Positions 12,866 to 24,601 of a stretch of DNA of 64,000 nt are shown one piece after another. The DNA is from Paragyromitra xinjiangensis (Eukaryota > Ascomycota > Pezizomycetes > Pezizales > Discinaceae), in contig JBCAMK010000012.1 of the NCBI GenBank assembly GCA_038503065.1, forward strand, positions 1,550,001 through 1,614,000, written 5' to 3'. The position numbers were made by a program, and so were the translations under genes. Below the pieces are notes generated by a model. It was not told the origin of the DNA. It did no database searches and worked only from the letters and a program-made list of their open reading frames with translations. The first letter of the stretch is position 1. Each line of letters opens with the position of its first letter.

Positions 12866-13664
12866 TGTGATGGCTCTGGACGAGATCGGAGATTGGTGCC
12901 AATTGCTGGCAGTTCCTTTCTTAAGTTGCCTTGATGATCGAGACACGTTTCGTGAAGCTCAGCAAAGTCAGCATGTGCTGCATGGCTGCAGAACCCCTGT
13001 GGTTCCCTGTGTAGCCGCGCATCTTGGCAGGAGCCTTGCTTGATACGTAATCAGATGACGACACCCCAAGCGCAGCCGCAGCCGCGCAGGGGTTTTGGTT
13101 TCTAGCCAAAAACAGACTACGCGATTTTATCCCTTCGTTCGTTTCCAGGCCCTCTCAGTAGTCAGAAAGCCACCTAGCTTAATTACAGCAGCACGATAGT
13201 CCCTGTAGCTTTATTCCAACTTTCCTACTTCCAAGATTATTCCTCTGTATGTTTGCCTAAGAAGGGCTTTTCACCTAATGTTTAATTGACGTTGTTCTTC
13301 GCTTCTCTTTGAGAATTTCTTGTTCAACCGGATATAGCTTGCCACAGCACTTCAAACAAAGAAAAAGCACTGTTGCAAACCCGCAAACATGTCGAGTGGT
13401 TAACTTTTAGATAAACAACAAAATGCAGCCATCGTTCAGATATTGACAAAGAGAAAGTTTGCTGGACTAAACCGAAGAGCTCCGGGTACAATTAAAATGT
13501 ATTTGTTTCCCCGGAATCTATTCCATTTAGAGTCCTTCAAGCAGTCAACCCATCCTTTTACTGCGAAATATATCTACCCAAGAGCCTTCCTAAACGATCG
13601 AGTATCCAAGATCCTGTATCAAGGTCGACACCTCACTTCTTCGCTAGTGTCGATATTCGCGAAA
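12866..13664. other. Divergent intergenic region
   Basis: About 800 bp between the 5' ends of the glucosidase (minus) and the RG-tail gene (plus), probably a shared promoter region. A plus-strand frame runs in phase from 13443 into the downstream ATG and could be an N-terminal extension, but it looks like an untranslated leader. No TATA or other element stands out. Confidence 0.4.
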
Positions 13665-15442
13665 ATGATGACCGACGAAGATCAGGTTCATTTCTCCAGC
13701 TCCCCCGATCAAGAAAAAATGGGTATCAGATTCGGAGGGGATATCGAAAACGACTATAGGAAAGCAAGGGATACAAAACTCCCAATCTTAGAGGTGAATA
13801 GGAAACTCTCAGTGTGAAGAATATCTGCATCACTGTGTGATGCCGAAAGAATTTATGTTCGTTCGCGAGAGCAAAATGAAGAAAAAAAGAATGTGAAAAC
13901 AGAAAGGGAATAAAATGATACCCGAGATATTTCAAGAAATGAAGAAGTGCAGAGAGCTGACCAACTTATTACCCAGCGTGGAGATGCATTCACGCGTATC
14001 TGTGAGGCTGCATCCCGCAGCCAAGAAATAGACACCGAGACTAGAAAAGCTGCGCTGGGTCATGCGATCAACCTTTCTACCGAGCTAGGAACTGAGAGAT
14101 CCGCGAGTATCCTTGCTGAACTTCTGTTTGATCCGTCACCAGAGGTATACGATATTTTTACCTACAGGGCTGTGGTGATGGGCGAATGTTGACCATTACT
14201 TAGATCCGTACTATAATTCTTGCAAACGTTTCCGCTTTCGTCGAGAAGACCGGTGACAACAACTTCGAAGCTATCATATACGATGTTGTGGAGAATATTG
14301 CTGGAACGGATGAACAACCGTCCTCTATTTCTGGCGAAGAGTCGAAGGCTCTTCAAACCGCCGCAAAACATCTCATGAGAAGTTACTCCAGACAGTTCTT
14401 CTCTGCCCTTTTTGCTCCAATCAGCGTCTCCAAAGGGTCTTTAAAGTGGCTGGCCATCAACTATCCCAAACTGAAAGCTGAGGTTTTTAGTGATGGCTCT
14501 GAAGATGGTGCGAAAGCTGACAGAGCGCTGATGGCTGCCCTGAAATCTGCATCTGCGCAGCTCACCGATACTATCGATAAAGCCATGTTAGCAATGGATG
14601 CCATGAACACCGTCGTCAAATCTGTTCAATCCGTACTTGGGATCTACTCGGACCTTCTTCGTGTATCTGGTGATTCAGGTGTTGTTATCGTTAGTACTGC
14701 TCTAACCTCTAATGTGACAAACCAAAATGTGGGGGTTCGACGGGACCAGCCACACACACCCGGAACAGCAAATTCAGAGCATCCTAGGCGCCGCACTCGT
14801 GGTCGGGATAGCAGCGTATCTCAAATATCCCCTAAATCTTTGTCTTCGAATACTCGCCTGTTCTCGTCAAGAATAGATATGCGTGGCGAAGTTCTTTCGA
14901 CTCCCGTTGGTCGTCAGCACGGAACAGAAACTGATCTATCAGACGATGTTGCTGCACCCCTCTACACTTCCCCATCTCGAATAATTTCTCCGAGGCCTTT
15001 AGCCCAGCATGCCTCAACACCGGCAGTACAGCACCAGCGCTCCAGTTCCGCCCCACCAATCGCAACACCTTCAAAGCGCACTTTCGGCGAGAGTGAAATA
15101 CGTACCAGTGAAGGTTCCGAACTAAAACGTCCCCGAAAGGAGGGCAACAGCCCAAAAACTCCTAGCCCTACGCATGAATTGCAGGAGAATAACGGTACTG
15201 GAAACCAGGGCGGGTCAGAACCATATCGTGGGAGCGGCAGAAGCCGTTATCAGGGTAGAAACTTCATACCAAACTATGTGCCGAATTACAGAGGCCGAGC
15301 AAGCTATCGTGGTAGGGATACATACAGGTCTTCCTATTCTTGGCGTGGTAGGCAACCGCAGTGGGGCGGTAGGGGGGAGAGAGGCGAATACCAGGGCAAT
15401 TACAGAGGCACAGACTACCCTTCCAGAATGAACTACGACTAG
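13665..15442 (+). CDS. Unknown helical protein with an RG-rich tail
   Basis: The family is not recognised. Exons are 13665-13793, 13953-14144 and 14204-15442, with clean GT-AG introns, giving about 519 aa. Residues about 45-290 are helix-rich (LITQRGDAFTRICEAA; LKSASAQLTDTIDKAML) with no motif I can name. Residues about 300-450 are Ser/Thr/Pro-rich and probably disordered. The last 80 residues carry repeated RGR and YRGR units (RGRASYRGRDTYR; GGRGERGEYQGNYRG), the composition of RGG/RG RNA-binding tails that are commonly arginine-methylated. The basic run LKRPRKEG could be a nuclear signal. A plausible role is RNA or chromatin binding, but this is inferred from composition only. The first of two adjacent Met codons was taken as the start. 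Confidence 0.72.
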
Positions 15443-16943
15443 GAAAATCAAACGACCAGATTGGGAATGAAGACCAAACGTGCCCAAATGAGCTCTTGTT
15501 ATCTATTTTGTGCTTCTAGCTAGGCTTCTTAGGGCTAGAGGAATTCTGTCTTGTCAGGATGTTTCGAGTGATTTCGAGTGATCACTATCTGTCGATGTGT
15601 GATAATTCTTTCATTAAGCACATCTCTGTCAATATGTTATTATTATATTTTCTCTGAAAAATGTAGTTCTGTAGTTTGTATGCGTTACCGTCTTACGATT
15701 TCTTTATAAGGAGGTCATTTGAGATGCCCCCTTTCGGAAATGTGTGCGTATCCTCTGGAGCTGGAAGAGTCTGCCCATGGCCACGGGATTGGAAGATACT
15801 GTACGAGGCTGCAGATATCCGCTTGCGCGAATATCTTGCTCTCATAAAATGCAATAGGTATCCACGTAGTTGGTATAACTGCATCGCCTTTGGCATCTCT
15901 TCTGCACCGTTATTAAGCGTCCCTATTCTCATTGAAGCCTGGTTGTGATGTCTGAAGCGACTGATCACGTGCTGAAGCCTTTGTGTTCTATCGCCATGAT
16001 TGGCCACACAATATCATTTTGCTGCAGCAAGGGCAATAATGAAGGGAGGTTTGTTTTGTTTTTCCGATTACTAGGGCGAAAATTTGTTACACAAGCACTC
16101 CATGTTATTGCTGCTTTCTTCTTTTTGTACGTTTCTCGGAAACTATTTTGAGCATGGGGTGCGTTTGAGTTTCGGTATGCGATATTAGGTGTAACACTGA
16201 AGGACGCGGGGCGGAGTCTTCTGGTAAATCACTTTCAACTGCAGTACTTACAACATGTAGAGGCTCACGCATGCTTATTACCCGAACGTAGGACTAGCTG
16301 CTTGATAAGGAAATGAAACATAGGGCGTATGATACTGGTGCCTCTGTGTGTTCTAACATCCAATGTACATATCCATTTCCTAGCCTTTTCTGCTTTCGAG
16401 CTATCTGTCTCTTAGCTAGATGAGCCGGGGGAAATGATTGGGTGGCTCTGGTTGGCTATGCACTAGTGCGAGAATATGGGAAAATCGCCTCGCACACAAG
16501 AAGAACTTAGGTAGGTGCCCGTGGGTGCCAATACATACTACACCCCGGGGCTTCATGTTGTTTATGTGTCTAGCCTCTAAAAAATACTCCGTGTTAGGCT
16601 TTTCCCTCTCACATTAGTTGAGTTGCTTGGAATCGGTACATCCCCATATGTTCTCTTATGTGTCTCGACAGGCTTGGGGGTTTCCTTGCCGAGTACTTAA
16701 AGAGGTAATTACCCGTCTATTTTAGAGATAGTAAAAGGAAGCTTCTGCTCATAGGAAACTCAAATCTGTTTGCTATAAACCGGCCCAAATCAGCTCTACG
16801 AAAACTATCGCTAGCGGCAAAGGATATCAACGTGCGTATACAAACACGAAACTAAAATAAATCACAAAGCTACACACCCCACAAATCAGCAAACCAAAAT
16901 CAGCAATTCTTCATACAAACAACTTTCCACAAAAAATCTGAAT
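15443..16943. other. Gap without a recognisable gene
   Basis: Short overlapping frames on both strands (for example 15676-15948 plus) have no domain. The left part is probably the 3' UTR of the RG-tail gene and the right part the promoter of the next gene. Confidence 0.45.
16774..16779 (+). promoter_or_regulatory. Candidate TATA box
   Basis: TATAAA about 165 bp upstream of the ATG at 16944, followed by an A/C-rich leader (about 16850-16940) typical of fungal 5' UTRs. Position and sequence only. Confidence 0.3.
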
Positions 16944-17717
16944 ATGGCTGGTCCTGAGCTCCTTCTGGGAATCGCTGGTCTTTTGACTCCACTACTGGCA
17001 GCCCCAATCGAGTCTGCAATCCGCACGCGTTTTCATAAACCACGTTACGACTACTATTCTGATCGGGAAGAAGTCTGTGGCCATTTTATTGAGTCGTGGA
17101 CATCACTCCACAGCAGTGTCCTCCGGCTTCTTTCCATTATTCAAACGCTAGCCCACGACGATCAAGATCGTCGATTGGTTTTGAAGGAGCTTGAGAGGGC
17201 AACAAAGGTATTTCAGGACGTCAACACCCATATGCTTGCATGTAAGCCTATTGGGAACGCATTTCGGGAACAGGAAAAAACCGATATGTTCTTGGAGACC
17301 GTTGGAAAGAAGATTGGGGCGACAGGTATTATAACAGACGAAAAAATTGCCATGATACTGGGGTCGATTTTCACGGCAAAACTATCTTCGCCAGTTTCAC
17401 CAAACACAAAGATGGCGGCCGATCGAAACTCCCAGAGTATGGGGTATGGTAACTCGGGGTTCTGTGACGAAGGCTTTTTTGAAAGCTCTCAACCTCCACA
17501 GTTATCTAGAAATACGTCTTCTAGCAGTGGAAAACGGGATAACAAACATTCCCGTAACGCGACATCTCATTATGATTGTGATGGTTCACCGACGCATTAC
17601 TACAAAAAGAGTTATCATAGTTCACCTTCACCTTCACCCTCATCATCATTCTATGGTAGTTGCTCTCAGAACAGCCTTCGTGATTCACCATCGAGGTACG
17701 AGAGATACCTTGGTTAA
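16944..17717 (+). CDS. Unknown 257-aa protein: hydrophobic N-terminus, helical body, low-complexity tail
   Basis: Single exon; the family is not recognised. Residues 4-22 (PELLLGIAGLLTPLLAAPI) are strongly hydrophobic and lack a clear cleavage site. Residues about 45-150 look alpha-helical (FIESWTSLHSSVLRLLSII; LVLKELERATKVFQD). From about residue 165 the chain is rich in Ser, Asn, Tyr and His, with an SPSPSPSSS run. A hydrophobic N-terminal helix, helical body and low-complexity tail is the layout of fungal HeLo/HET-S-type cell-death executors, but I see no specific shared motif, so this is only an idea. It lies 2.8 kb upstream of, and on the same strand as, the TPR-repeat gene. The leader is A/C-rich, which supports this ATG. 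Confidence 0.68.
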   Translation: MAGPELLLGIAGLLTPLLAAPIESAIRTRFHKPRYDYYSDREEVCGHFIESWTSLHSSVLRLLSIIQTLAHDDQDRRLVLKELERATKVFQDVNTHMLACKPIGNAFREQEKTDMFLETVGKKIGATGIITDEKIAMILGSIFTAKLSSPVSPNTKMAADRNSQSMGYGNSGFCDEGFFESSQPPQLSRNTSSSSGKRDNKHSRNATSHYDCDGSPTHYYKKSYHSSPSPSPSSSFYGSCSQNSLRDSPSRYERYLG

Positions 17718-18248
17718 GACCAATGGTGATGTTTTGATCGTACAGAAGTAAAGGTTATCGAACAACTCACAAAGATACATGCTTACTAGTGCTTGAATAT
17801 ATTTGTTAGGTTGCGATGATTAAGTTTGGGATTTTTTTTTCTCGCTTTTATTCTTTTTTGTGGCTTTTCCTTCTGTCTTTACGTAAATGTTCCAACTTAT
17901 TTCTTACCCAGGGATTTTTATCATCAACATCGATATCCTGTATTTGCAATATTCTCAAATAGATGATTTCTTATTTTTTTCTAGATGAGAGAATGTGAAC
18001 TTGTCGGCCTCGTGTATATAGTTTGATGGCAAGTGATGCAGCTCTTTGCCCAAGAGATCTACCTAAGCTTGTATGGGCTCTCTTAGTTTTACCGACCAAC
18101 TTAGGTTAATTTATATACCTATCATATCCCGTTAATTATACACTTTTATCTGGCCTCCACCTTGAGAGCTGTAGACTAGGTCAGAAAAATTGATCCCTCT
18201 TACCCACACCGCCCTCTATCATTAGCTATAGACTTATCCCTATATGTG
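17718..18248. other. Gap without a gene
   Basis: T-rich sequence directly downstream of the 257-aa gene, probably its 3' UTR and terminator region. I see no structured element before the inverted repeat starting at 18249. Confidence 0.4.
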
Positions 18249-18513
18249 TACTCAAGCGCAATTAAGAACCCACAGATTGCGTTGCAACCGTATTTCAATC
18301 CACAAGAACAAGAATAAACTCGTGAAAATGAACCAATAATTAATAAAAATATTCAGGCAAACAAATTACCTAGCTATTGAAATTTATTTCCTCCTTTTTG
18401 CTGGGAAAGGTCCCTTGATTTGATTGTGTTGGATGTCTATCTTCACAGCTGTAGTCGGGTTGGGGCAGCACGATTGCAACGCAATTTGCGAGTTCTTAAT
18501 TACCGCTTGAGTA
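18249..18513. mobile_element. MITE, family B (about 43-bp imperfect terminal inverted repeats)
   Basis: The left end starts TACTCAAGCGCAATTAAGAA. The right end reads, in reverse complement, TACTCAAGCGGTAATTAAGA and stays alignable through GCGTTGCAA. The element is 265 bp with TA at both ends and no coding capacity. Point differences between the arms mark it as older than the element at 8620. Confidence 0.75.
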
Positions 18514-20449
18514 GTACTTTTACAATATTAACCTGACTGCGCGTGCTTAATCCCGGATGGCTTAAGTTCTGAAGAAGCGGTCATATGGGGGATGAAGTTT
18601 AGCGGTCTCGAAGGGATAGGCGTCACTATCTATTACTCATTTGGTACGTATACTGAGTAGGATTCTTTTAGGTTGCGCAGCTTCACTATTGGGTGGGGGG
18701 TGCACGTGACTCTTCTTCTGCTACTTGATGAGGATCTTAAAATACGGGATTCGGAAGCGTGTGCCAAGATAACCGTTATTTAAAGGATAGTGCTGGAGTT
18801 TGTAAATCTGATATCTTGGCTACGTTTCACTGCGTGATGGTGATGTTTTTCTGTAGAACGTAGGGTTTAGGTCTCCGAAGCTGACTTGAGACCTTCGGGA
18901 TCACACTTCATCACTCGCCACGTCGAGAATTAGCCGTTGGCTTATAATTCTCTTTATTACCCTCTTGGTTTGTCTGGCCTATTTGGTTGGTCTCTAACGC
19001 TTGCGGTCTTAGAGGGAGGTTTTAGAGGCGGATCTGGCAACGGGATACCGCAGCGGTGAACTCGAGGTGTGGGGATTGCGCTAGCAGCGCTGCTTACTGG
19101 AGGGTGGGAGAATTCACATAAAATACCCCTCTTCGTATTTCTGCTTATTTGGAGTTGAATATATTCTCTCATCTGGGTCCCTTAGAAGCTCGATCTCCAG
19201 GTCTATTTCTATGGTGCCCGTTAGTCTAAACATCGATCGTAGCCTTCGGGCCATTGTTCTGATATCCAGAATTATCCTAGGGGGTTTGACAGGTTTAGTA
19301 ATAGGTATCGAAGCTTCTTAAGTCTTACGGGGTATGGTAGCTGAAGGTTGTAGCGGAATAAAACTTCGTTTTCGGCCGTAGAAAGTGTGAGGTGAAGCAT
19401 TCTGAGAAATACAGAGTGTGATCGAATATACTTAATATGCTCGCGATCGTCATAAATGGCATTTGAATTTGAATTTGGGCATTTGTACTAATACGGGGAA
19501 TATCGTGGGTGAATAGGAGTATTGGTAGTGTGACGCTTAGCATACTTTGTAAAACCAGGGCGCTACACATCCAGATTTCATTGAGCCTGGGTTTGATCCT
19601 GGGTGTAGGGCTAGGGTACATGTATCTTAGGAGTGCTTCTTACCCTAACCATATGTACTTGCGGTAAGGATAGGTTCCCACGACCGTTCTGCAACCGCCT
19701 ACGGCAGGTACAACAGCTGGAGGCAACTAGATAACAAACGAACAACACGGCAAACATGGGAGGGAAAAATAAATGTCGTAAATAGATATAATGAGCGAAA
19801 TTTATCTATGAAACGACTGTCCTCTTCATTGGGGTTGAGGCGAGGTCTGCGTAAAGTAGTCCATGTAGTTCTATGCATGCAACAAAGGTTATAGCGTGGG
19901 TATCTTGGAAGTGCTACGGGTGCTGGGGTGGATCTGTGGACACCTGGCGGTGGTGACAGTGCGAGCACTCAACTTGCTCGTCTTTTCGATAGAGTTAAAA
20001 GAGATAACAACTGCAAAATCATAAAATCCATGCTTGGAGAGTTTTATTAGAAGCACATCAAGAAGGTTACGGTCTTGGATTGTCTCTTAAGAACAATTAT
20101 GGATGTATTTACTTCAGCGGACGCGCCGTCATCATTAATTGTTAGGTGTTTACAGATTTACCCTGGCACCTGTAGTACATGTACTCCTATGTGCCCTATG
20201 CACGGCTCCTAAGATACCTATATCATCTCAACCTAGAATAACGTTAAAGTACTCATATTTTTCAGCTGAGAACCTATCGCCTGACTTGATACGGGCGTTT
20301 AGTTATGTTTTGGTGATGTGAGGTAATCATCTTGTGTAACAGTCAGTCACCTCAGCCTTGTTTCCTGCGCCTGGCGTTAGCTAACATCTCGCAAACAAGG
20401 CGCCGAATTTCTCGCGCTCAAAGTTATAACCATCAATTTTCTGCAACGA
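18514..20449. other. Gap without a recognisable gene
   Basis: About 1.9 kb. Frames of 70-100 codons occur on the minus strand (19325-19621 and 19699-19968), with no domain and no repeat. I can support no coding or RNA function. Confidence 0.4.
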
Positions 20450-20456
20450 TATAAAA
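20450..20456 (+). promoter_or_regulatory. Candidate TATA box of the TPR gene
   Basis: TATAAAA 65 bp upstream of the chosen ATG (20515). It supports initiation at the MDHSIAEV start over the in-frame Met at 20476, which would lie only 20 bp from the TATA. Confidence 0.4.
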
Positions 20457-20514
20457 TCGATACACGTACTGCAAATTGCTCAGCATAGGCTTCATACCCA
20501 GGGTTTGGATAAGT

Positions 20515-23500
20515 ATGGATCACAGCATTGCGGAGGTGTTACGGCAGACCGAAGAAGTAATTTCTATGGTGTACGAATATGTTGGGGTAGTAGCACGGGC
20601 GCCGACGCAGAAAACTCACATAGTCGTGGATCCCTGGAATCTTTTGAGGGAGCTCCACTCACTTCGTCACATCCTCACTACGGGGTTTCCGCTTGAGGCA
20701 CTCAAGGATTTTAGTGATGAGGACGAGATTAGGCTCGAATTTCGTTTAGCGCAGCTTGGGGAGCTACTGAGGAAACTTCAACTTGATCCTAAGCTGAGAG
20801 CTATAGAGAATCCCAGTTTGCCGCTGGGGGGGAATGTTGGGCTTTTACTGAGGGAGGTACTCAGGATCAAGAACACGCTAGTCCTGAATTTTCACTTCGA
20901 TGATACGTAAGTTGGTAGTAAAACTCAAGCCTACTATTGATTTACGTGACTGATTTGGACAAGTTCTTGGGACGAAGACCGGTGGGCTCCAGGTACGCCG
21001 CTACACTGTTTGAAATAGTGGTGTCTATGCTAATAAAGGGCTTAGATCCTGCAAAGATCCCAGATCCCGCAAAGATTCCAGATTCCGCACAGATTCCAGA
21101 TCCCGCAAAGATCCCAGACGCCCCTCGTCCAAATTTTCGCAACCGCTTACTTCTCAGATTAAGGCTGGATGGGATAAGGGGTTTCCGACTGCCTAAGGGA
21201 TCTTCTAAGGTTTTAAAAGTCTCTGACGCAGTATCCAGAGGCAAACGAGGGGAAGGGCTGTGTCACGAGCCATTGGTTGTTGCTCAAACTGGTATGCACT
21301 CATATCGGACGATCGGGGATCGCTTGGTGGTCTTAATAGTTCTAGCTTATCTAATGGTTTAGGGGAAACACTGCAAGAACCCCCTACAGCAAATAGCCAG
21401 AGCTTGATGGGTCAAACACCCAGAGGCGAGGTCGAGACTGAGGAAAAGGAGAATCTCTTTGCGCTGAGGGACTTAGTGCTTATGGTTGGTTTGGCTGAAA
21501 CCTATCTTAAGCAAGGCCGATGGGCAGAGGCTAGACAGCTGCAAGTGCAAGTACTGAAGGAGAGTGAGAGATTGCTGGGTAGAGAGCATCCCGACACCTT
21601 AGACAGTACGGCTAGCCTGGCTTCAACCTATTGCGAATTGGGTCGATGGAGAGAGGCCGAACGGCTGCAGGTACAAGTGCTGGAGACGAGCAAGAGGGTT
21701 CTAGGAGAAGATTATTCATGCACCCTGACTAGCATGTCTAACCTGGCTTCAACTTACCACTCGCAGGGCCGATGGAGTGAGGCCGAACAGCTGCAGTTGC
21801 GAGTGCTGAGATTGCGGGAGAGAGTGTTGGGCAAAGAGCATACAGATACCCTAACTAGCATGACCAACCTGGCTTCAGCTTACCACTCGCAGGGCCGGTG
21901 GAGTGAGGCTGAACAGCTGCAGCTGCGAGTGCTGAGATTGCAGGAGAGGGTGTTGGGCGAAGAGCATCCAGATACCCTAACTAGCATGTCCAACCTAGCT
22001 TCAACCTTCTTCAACCAGGGTCGATGGGCAGAGGCTAAAGAACTGCAGGTGCAAGTATTAGAGGCCAGGAAGAGGATTCTGGGTGAAGATCACCCAAAAA
22101 CCTGGGATAGCATGGCTAATTCAGCTTCAACCTTCTTCAACCGGGGTCGATGGGCAGAGGCTGAAGAACTGCAAGTGCAAGTATTAGAGGCCAGGAAGAG
22201 GATTCTGGGCGAAGATCACCCAAAACCCTGGGATAGCATAGCCAATTTAGCTTCAACCTTCTCCAACCGGGGTCGATGGGCAAAGGCTGCAGAACTGCAA
22301 GTGCAAGTATTAGAGGCCAGGAAGAGGATTCTGGGTGAAGATCACCCAAAAACCTGGGATAGCATAGCCAATTTAGCTTCGACCCTCTTCAACCGGGGTC
22401 GATGGACAGAGGCTGAAGAACTGCAAGTGCAAGTATTAGAGGCCAGGAAGAGGATTCTGGGCGAAGATCACCCAAAAACCTGGGATAGCATAGCCAATTT
22501 AGCTTCGACCTTCTTCAACCAGGGTCGATTGGAAGAGGCAGAGCTGCTGCAATTGAAGGTACTGGAGGCGAGAAGGGGAGTGTTGAATGAAGGGCATCCA
22601 GACGTCCTGACTGGCATGGCAAATTTGGCTTCTACCTATCGCAGTCAGGGTCGATGGGAAGAGGCAGAGCAGCTATTAGAAGCACTAGTGAAGCAGAGAG
22701 TGGATGAGGGGAATCCGGGCACCCTATATTCAAAGTATCGTGATCTGGGCCAATCAGGAGGAGCTAAATATCCTCAAACGCAAGTACTGAGGACGGACAA
22801 GGGTTTCCTAGGCGAAGAGCACCCAGAAGTTCGGACTAGCGTGGCCGATTCGGCTTTGGTCTCCCACGACCAGGGCTGGCGGGCAGGGCCCGAAGAGCCG
22901 CGGGCTCAAGTACCGGAGATAGACAAGACGTGCAAAGAGAATCCGGGCACCTTGACTACTATGGCAGGTCTAGCTTCAACTTGTCAGGATCGGCGCCAAC
23001 CGGGAGGGGTTGAATATCCTCAAGTGCAAGCGCCGGAAACGGGCGAGAGTGTGGTAGATGAAAGGCACTCAGACGCCCAGGTTAGCGTAGTTGATTTGAC
23101 TTCGACCTTCCACGACGAGGGCCAGCAGGCAGGGCCCGAAGAGCCGCAGGTACAAGTTTTAGAGACGGACAAAACAGCGCTAGGCGAAGAGCGTCCAGAG
23201 ACCCTGACTAGCACGGCTTTGCCTTATTGTGACCAGGACCGGTCTGGAGTGGCCGAACAACACTTAGAACCCTCAACTAGCGCCCCTTCAACCTCTCACA
23301 AACAGGACCAGTGTGCTGCCACATCTGAGCCAGACGATAGCACCTCTTGGGAAGCTACGGTTCCGGGGTTGTGGCCTCAAGAACTACCAAATAGACCCCA
23401 TCGAGGTATTATGTTTGAGCCGTATTCCTTGAGTTGGTTTGATCAGGTGGGGGCATGGGTCGAGCGAGAGCTGGGAACACCAATATATTGGTGGCCCTTC

Positions 23501-24601
23501 GGCTCGCCTATTTATCCTAAGGAACACGGCCTAGTTCGCATATCTTGGGAATGTGTAAGATCCCACATCTATGTCTATAGCCTGTAAAATGCTTAACTCG
23601 TCAGGGTTGTGGGACTGTGTTATCTAGCATAGTTAGCACTGACATCGCTGAACAATACCAACAACTCTATTCTTCCCATTCTCCTCAGGGTTCCGCACCT
23701 GGTACCCCTGCTCAATCACCGACGAGCAGCGGCAGTACTATTTCGCAGGTGCCGGTGAATGCATTACCAAGTAGCCCATCCGCGGTGCTCGCAAGATCTG
23801 GCCGTTCGCCCCCACAACATAATTCACTAGCCCTAAGTAACCTTAGTAGAGCTCAACCCACACAGCCCTATGTTAGCTTTGCCACCTACATCCTTTGTTG
23901 TATTAGGAAGAGTTCTATTAGGAAGAGGCAACGCCGGACGGTGCTTGCACAAGTGCTGAAGCAGCCTTCCACCAACGATAGAGAGTTTTTCCAAACTCTG
24001 AAATTAGAATATCTTCGGATCAGAGGTTGGAGACGATGGATTAGTCTATCTACTGTTAAAAGGATTAAGTTTGTGAGGGTATATTCCCCTAGTGTGTCTC
24101 GTAAACGCTTAAGCCCTCTAGCATACTAACGCACGAAAGTTCGTCCGATACTATCGGGATTTTGTGGCCTGCTACAACATCGAAGAACTACCACCCCATA
24201 CAGACCAAGATTATGAATATATACCAAAGCCCCCCGCCAACCCACCCATATTCCTATCCGAAGAATTTTTACATTACTTCGAAGAACCCAACTGCGCTGG
24301 GGTTTCCACCGACTGTCTAGACTTGATGCCAAAGAAAGTGACCGGCAGGCTTGCCGATGGAAAGAGGGTGGAGGCCTGGGGAATACAAACCCAGGAAACA
24401 CTCTCAGGTTTGAGATTTGCCTTGTTGTTACTTTTTATTTGGCTAGGGATGTTCGCCTTCGCTGTGTGGTGGCTGGTTCGTCATCACGGTGACTTGCAAA
24501 ATGCGTTTGCTCCTGCGAACTATTTCACGGCTTGTTCGGCAGTCTGCATCGTAGTCCCGCAGGCCTTGCAGTTTTACTCGGATCACTGGACGCGGCCTTA
24601 G
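20515..24601 (+). CDS. Large TPR-repeat protein with a C-terminal two-pass membrane tail
   Basis: Exons are 20515-20906, 20978-21291, 21363-23554, 23605-24072 and 24140-24601, giving about 1,275 aa. Residues 1-130 form a helical N-terminal domain of unknown type. An 18-bp minisatellite then encodes four DPAKIP-like units. From about residue 270 there are ten 42-residue kinesin-light-chain-type TPRs (pattern LASTFFNRGRWAEAEELQ, then VLGEDHPKTWDS). Repeats 5-9 are nearly identical at DNA level. About five decayed repeats follow, still in frame. Next come a Trp-rich segment (WFDQVGAWVERELG; YWWPFGSPIYP; ISWECGCG), a Ser/Pro linker, a segment with EYLRIRGWRRWISL and DYEYIPKPPANPPI, and two membrane helices (FALLLLFIWLGMFAFAVWW; FTACSAVCIVVPQALQF). 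Such a tail recurs, to my knowledge, on diverse large fungal proteins. No NACHT/NB-ARC domain is visible. A role in protein-protein recognition is inferred. Confidence 0.82.
21045..21116 (+). repeat. 18-bp coding minisatellite (4 units)
   Basis: Four in-frame units encode DPAKIP, DPAKIP, DSAQIP and DPAKIP between the N-terminal domain and the TPR array. Unit number could vary between strains without breaking the frame. Confidence 0.8.
22010..22520 (+). repeat. Near-identical 126-bp TPR-coding tandem repeats
   Basis: Four consecutive 126-bp units differ by only a few bases each, whereas the flanking units in the same array are visibly more diverged. This points to recent unit duplication or gene conversion inside the array. 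Confidence 0.85.

Noticed and set aside
13443..13664. In-frame N-terminal extension of the RG-tail protein
   Set aside because: It looks like a leader sequence; two Met codons at 13665 with acidic residues after them make a better start.
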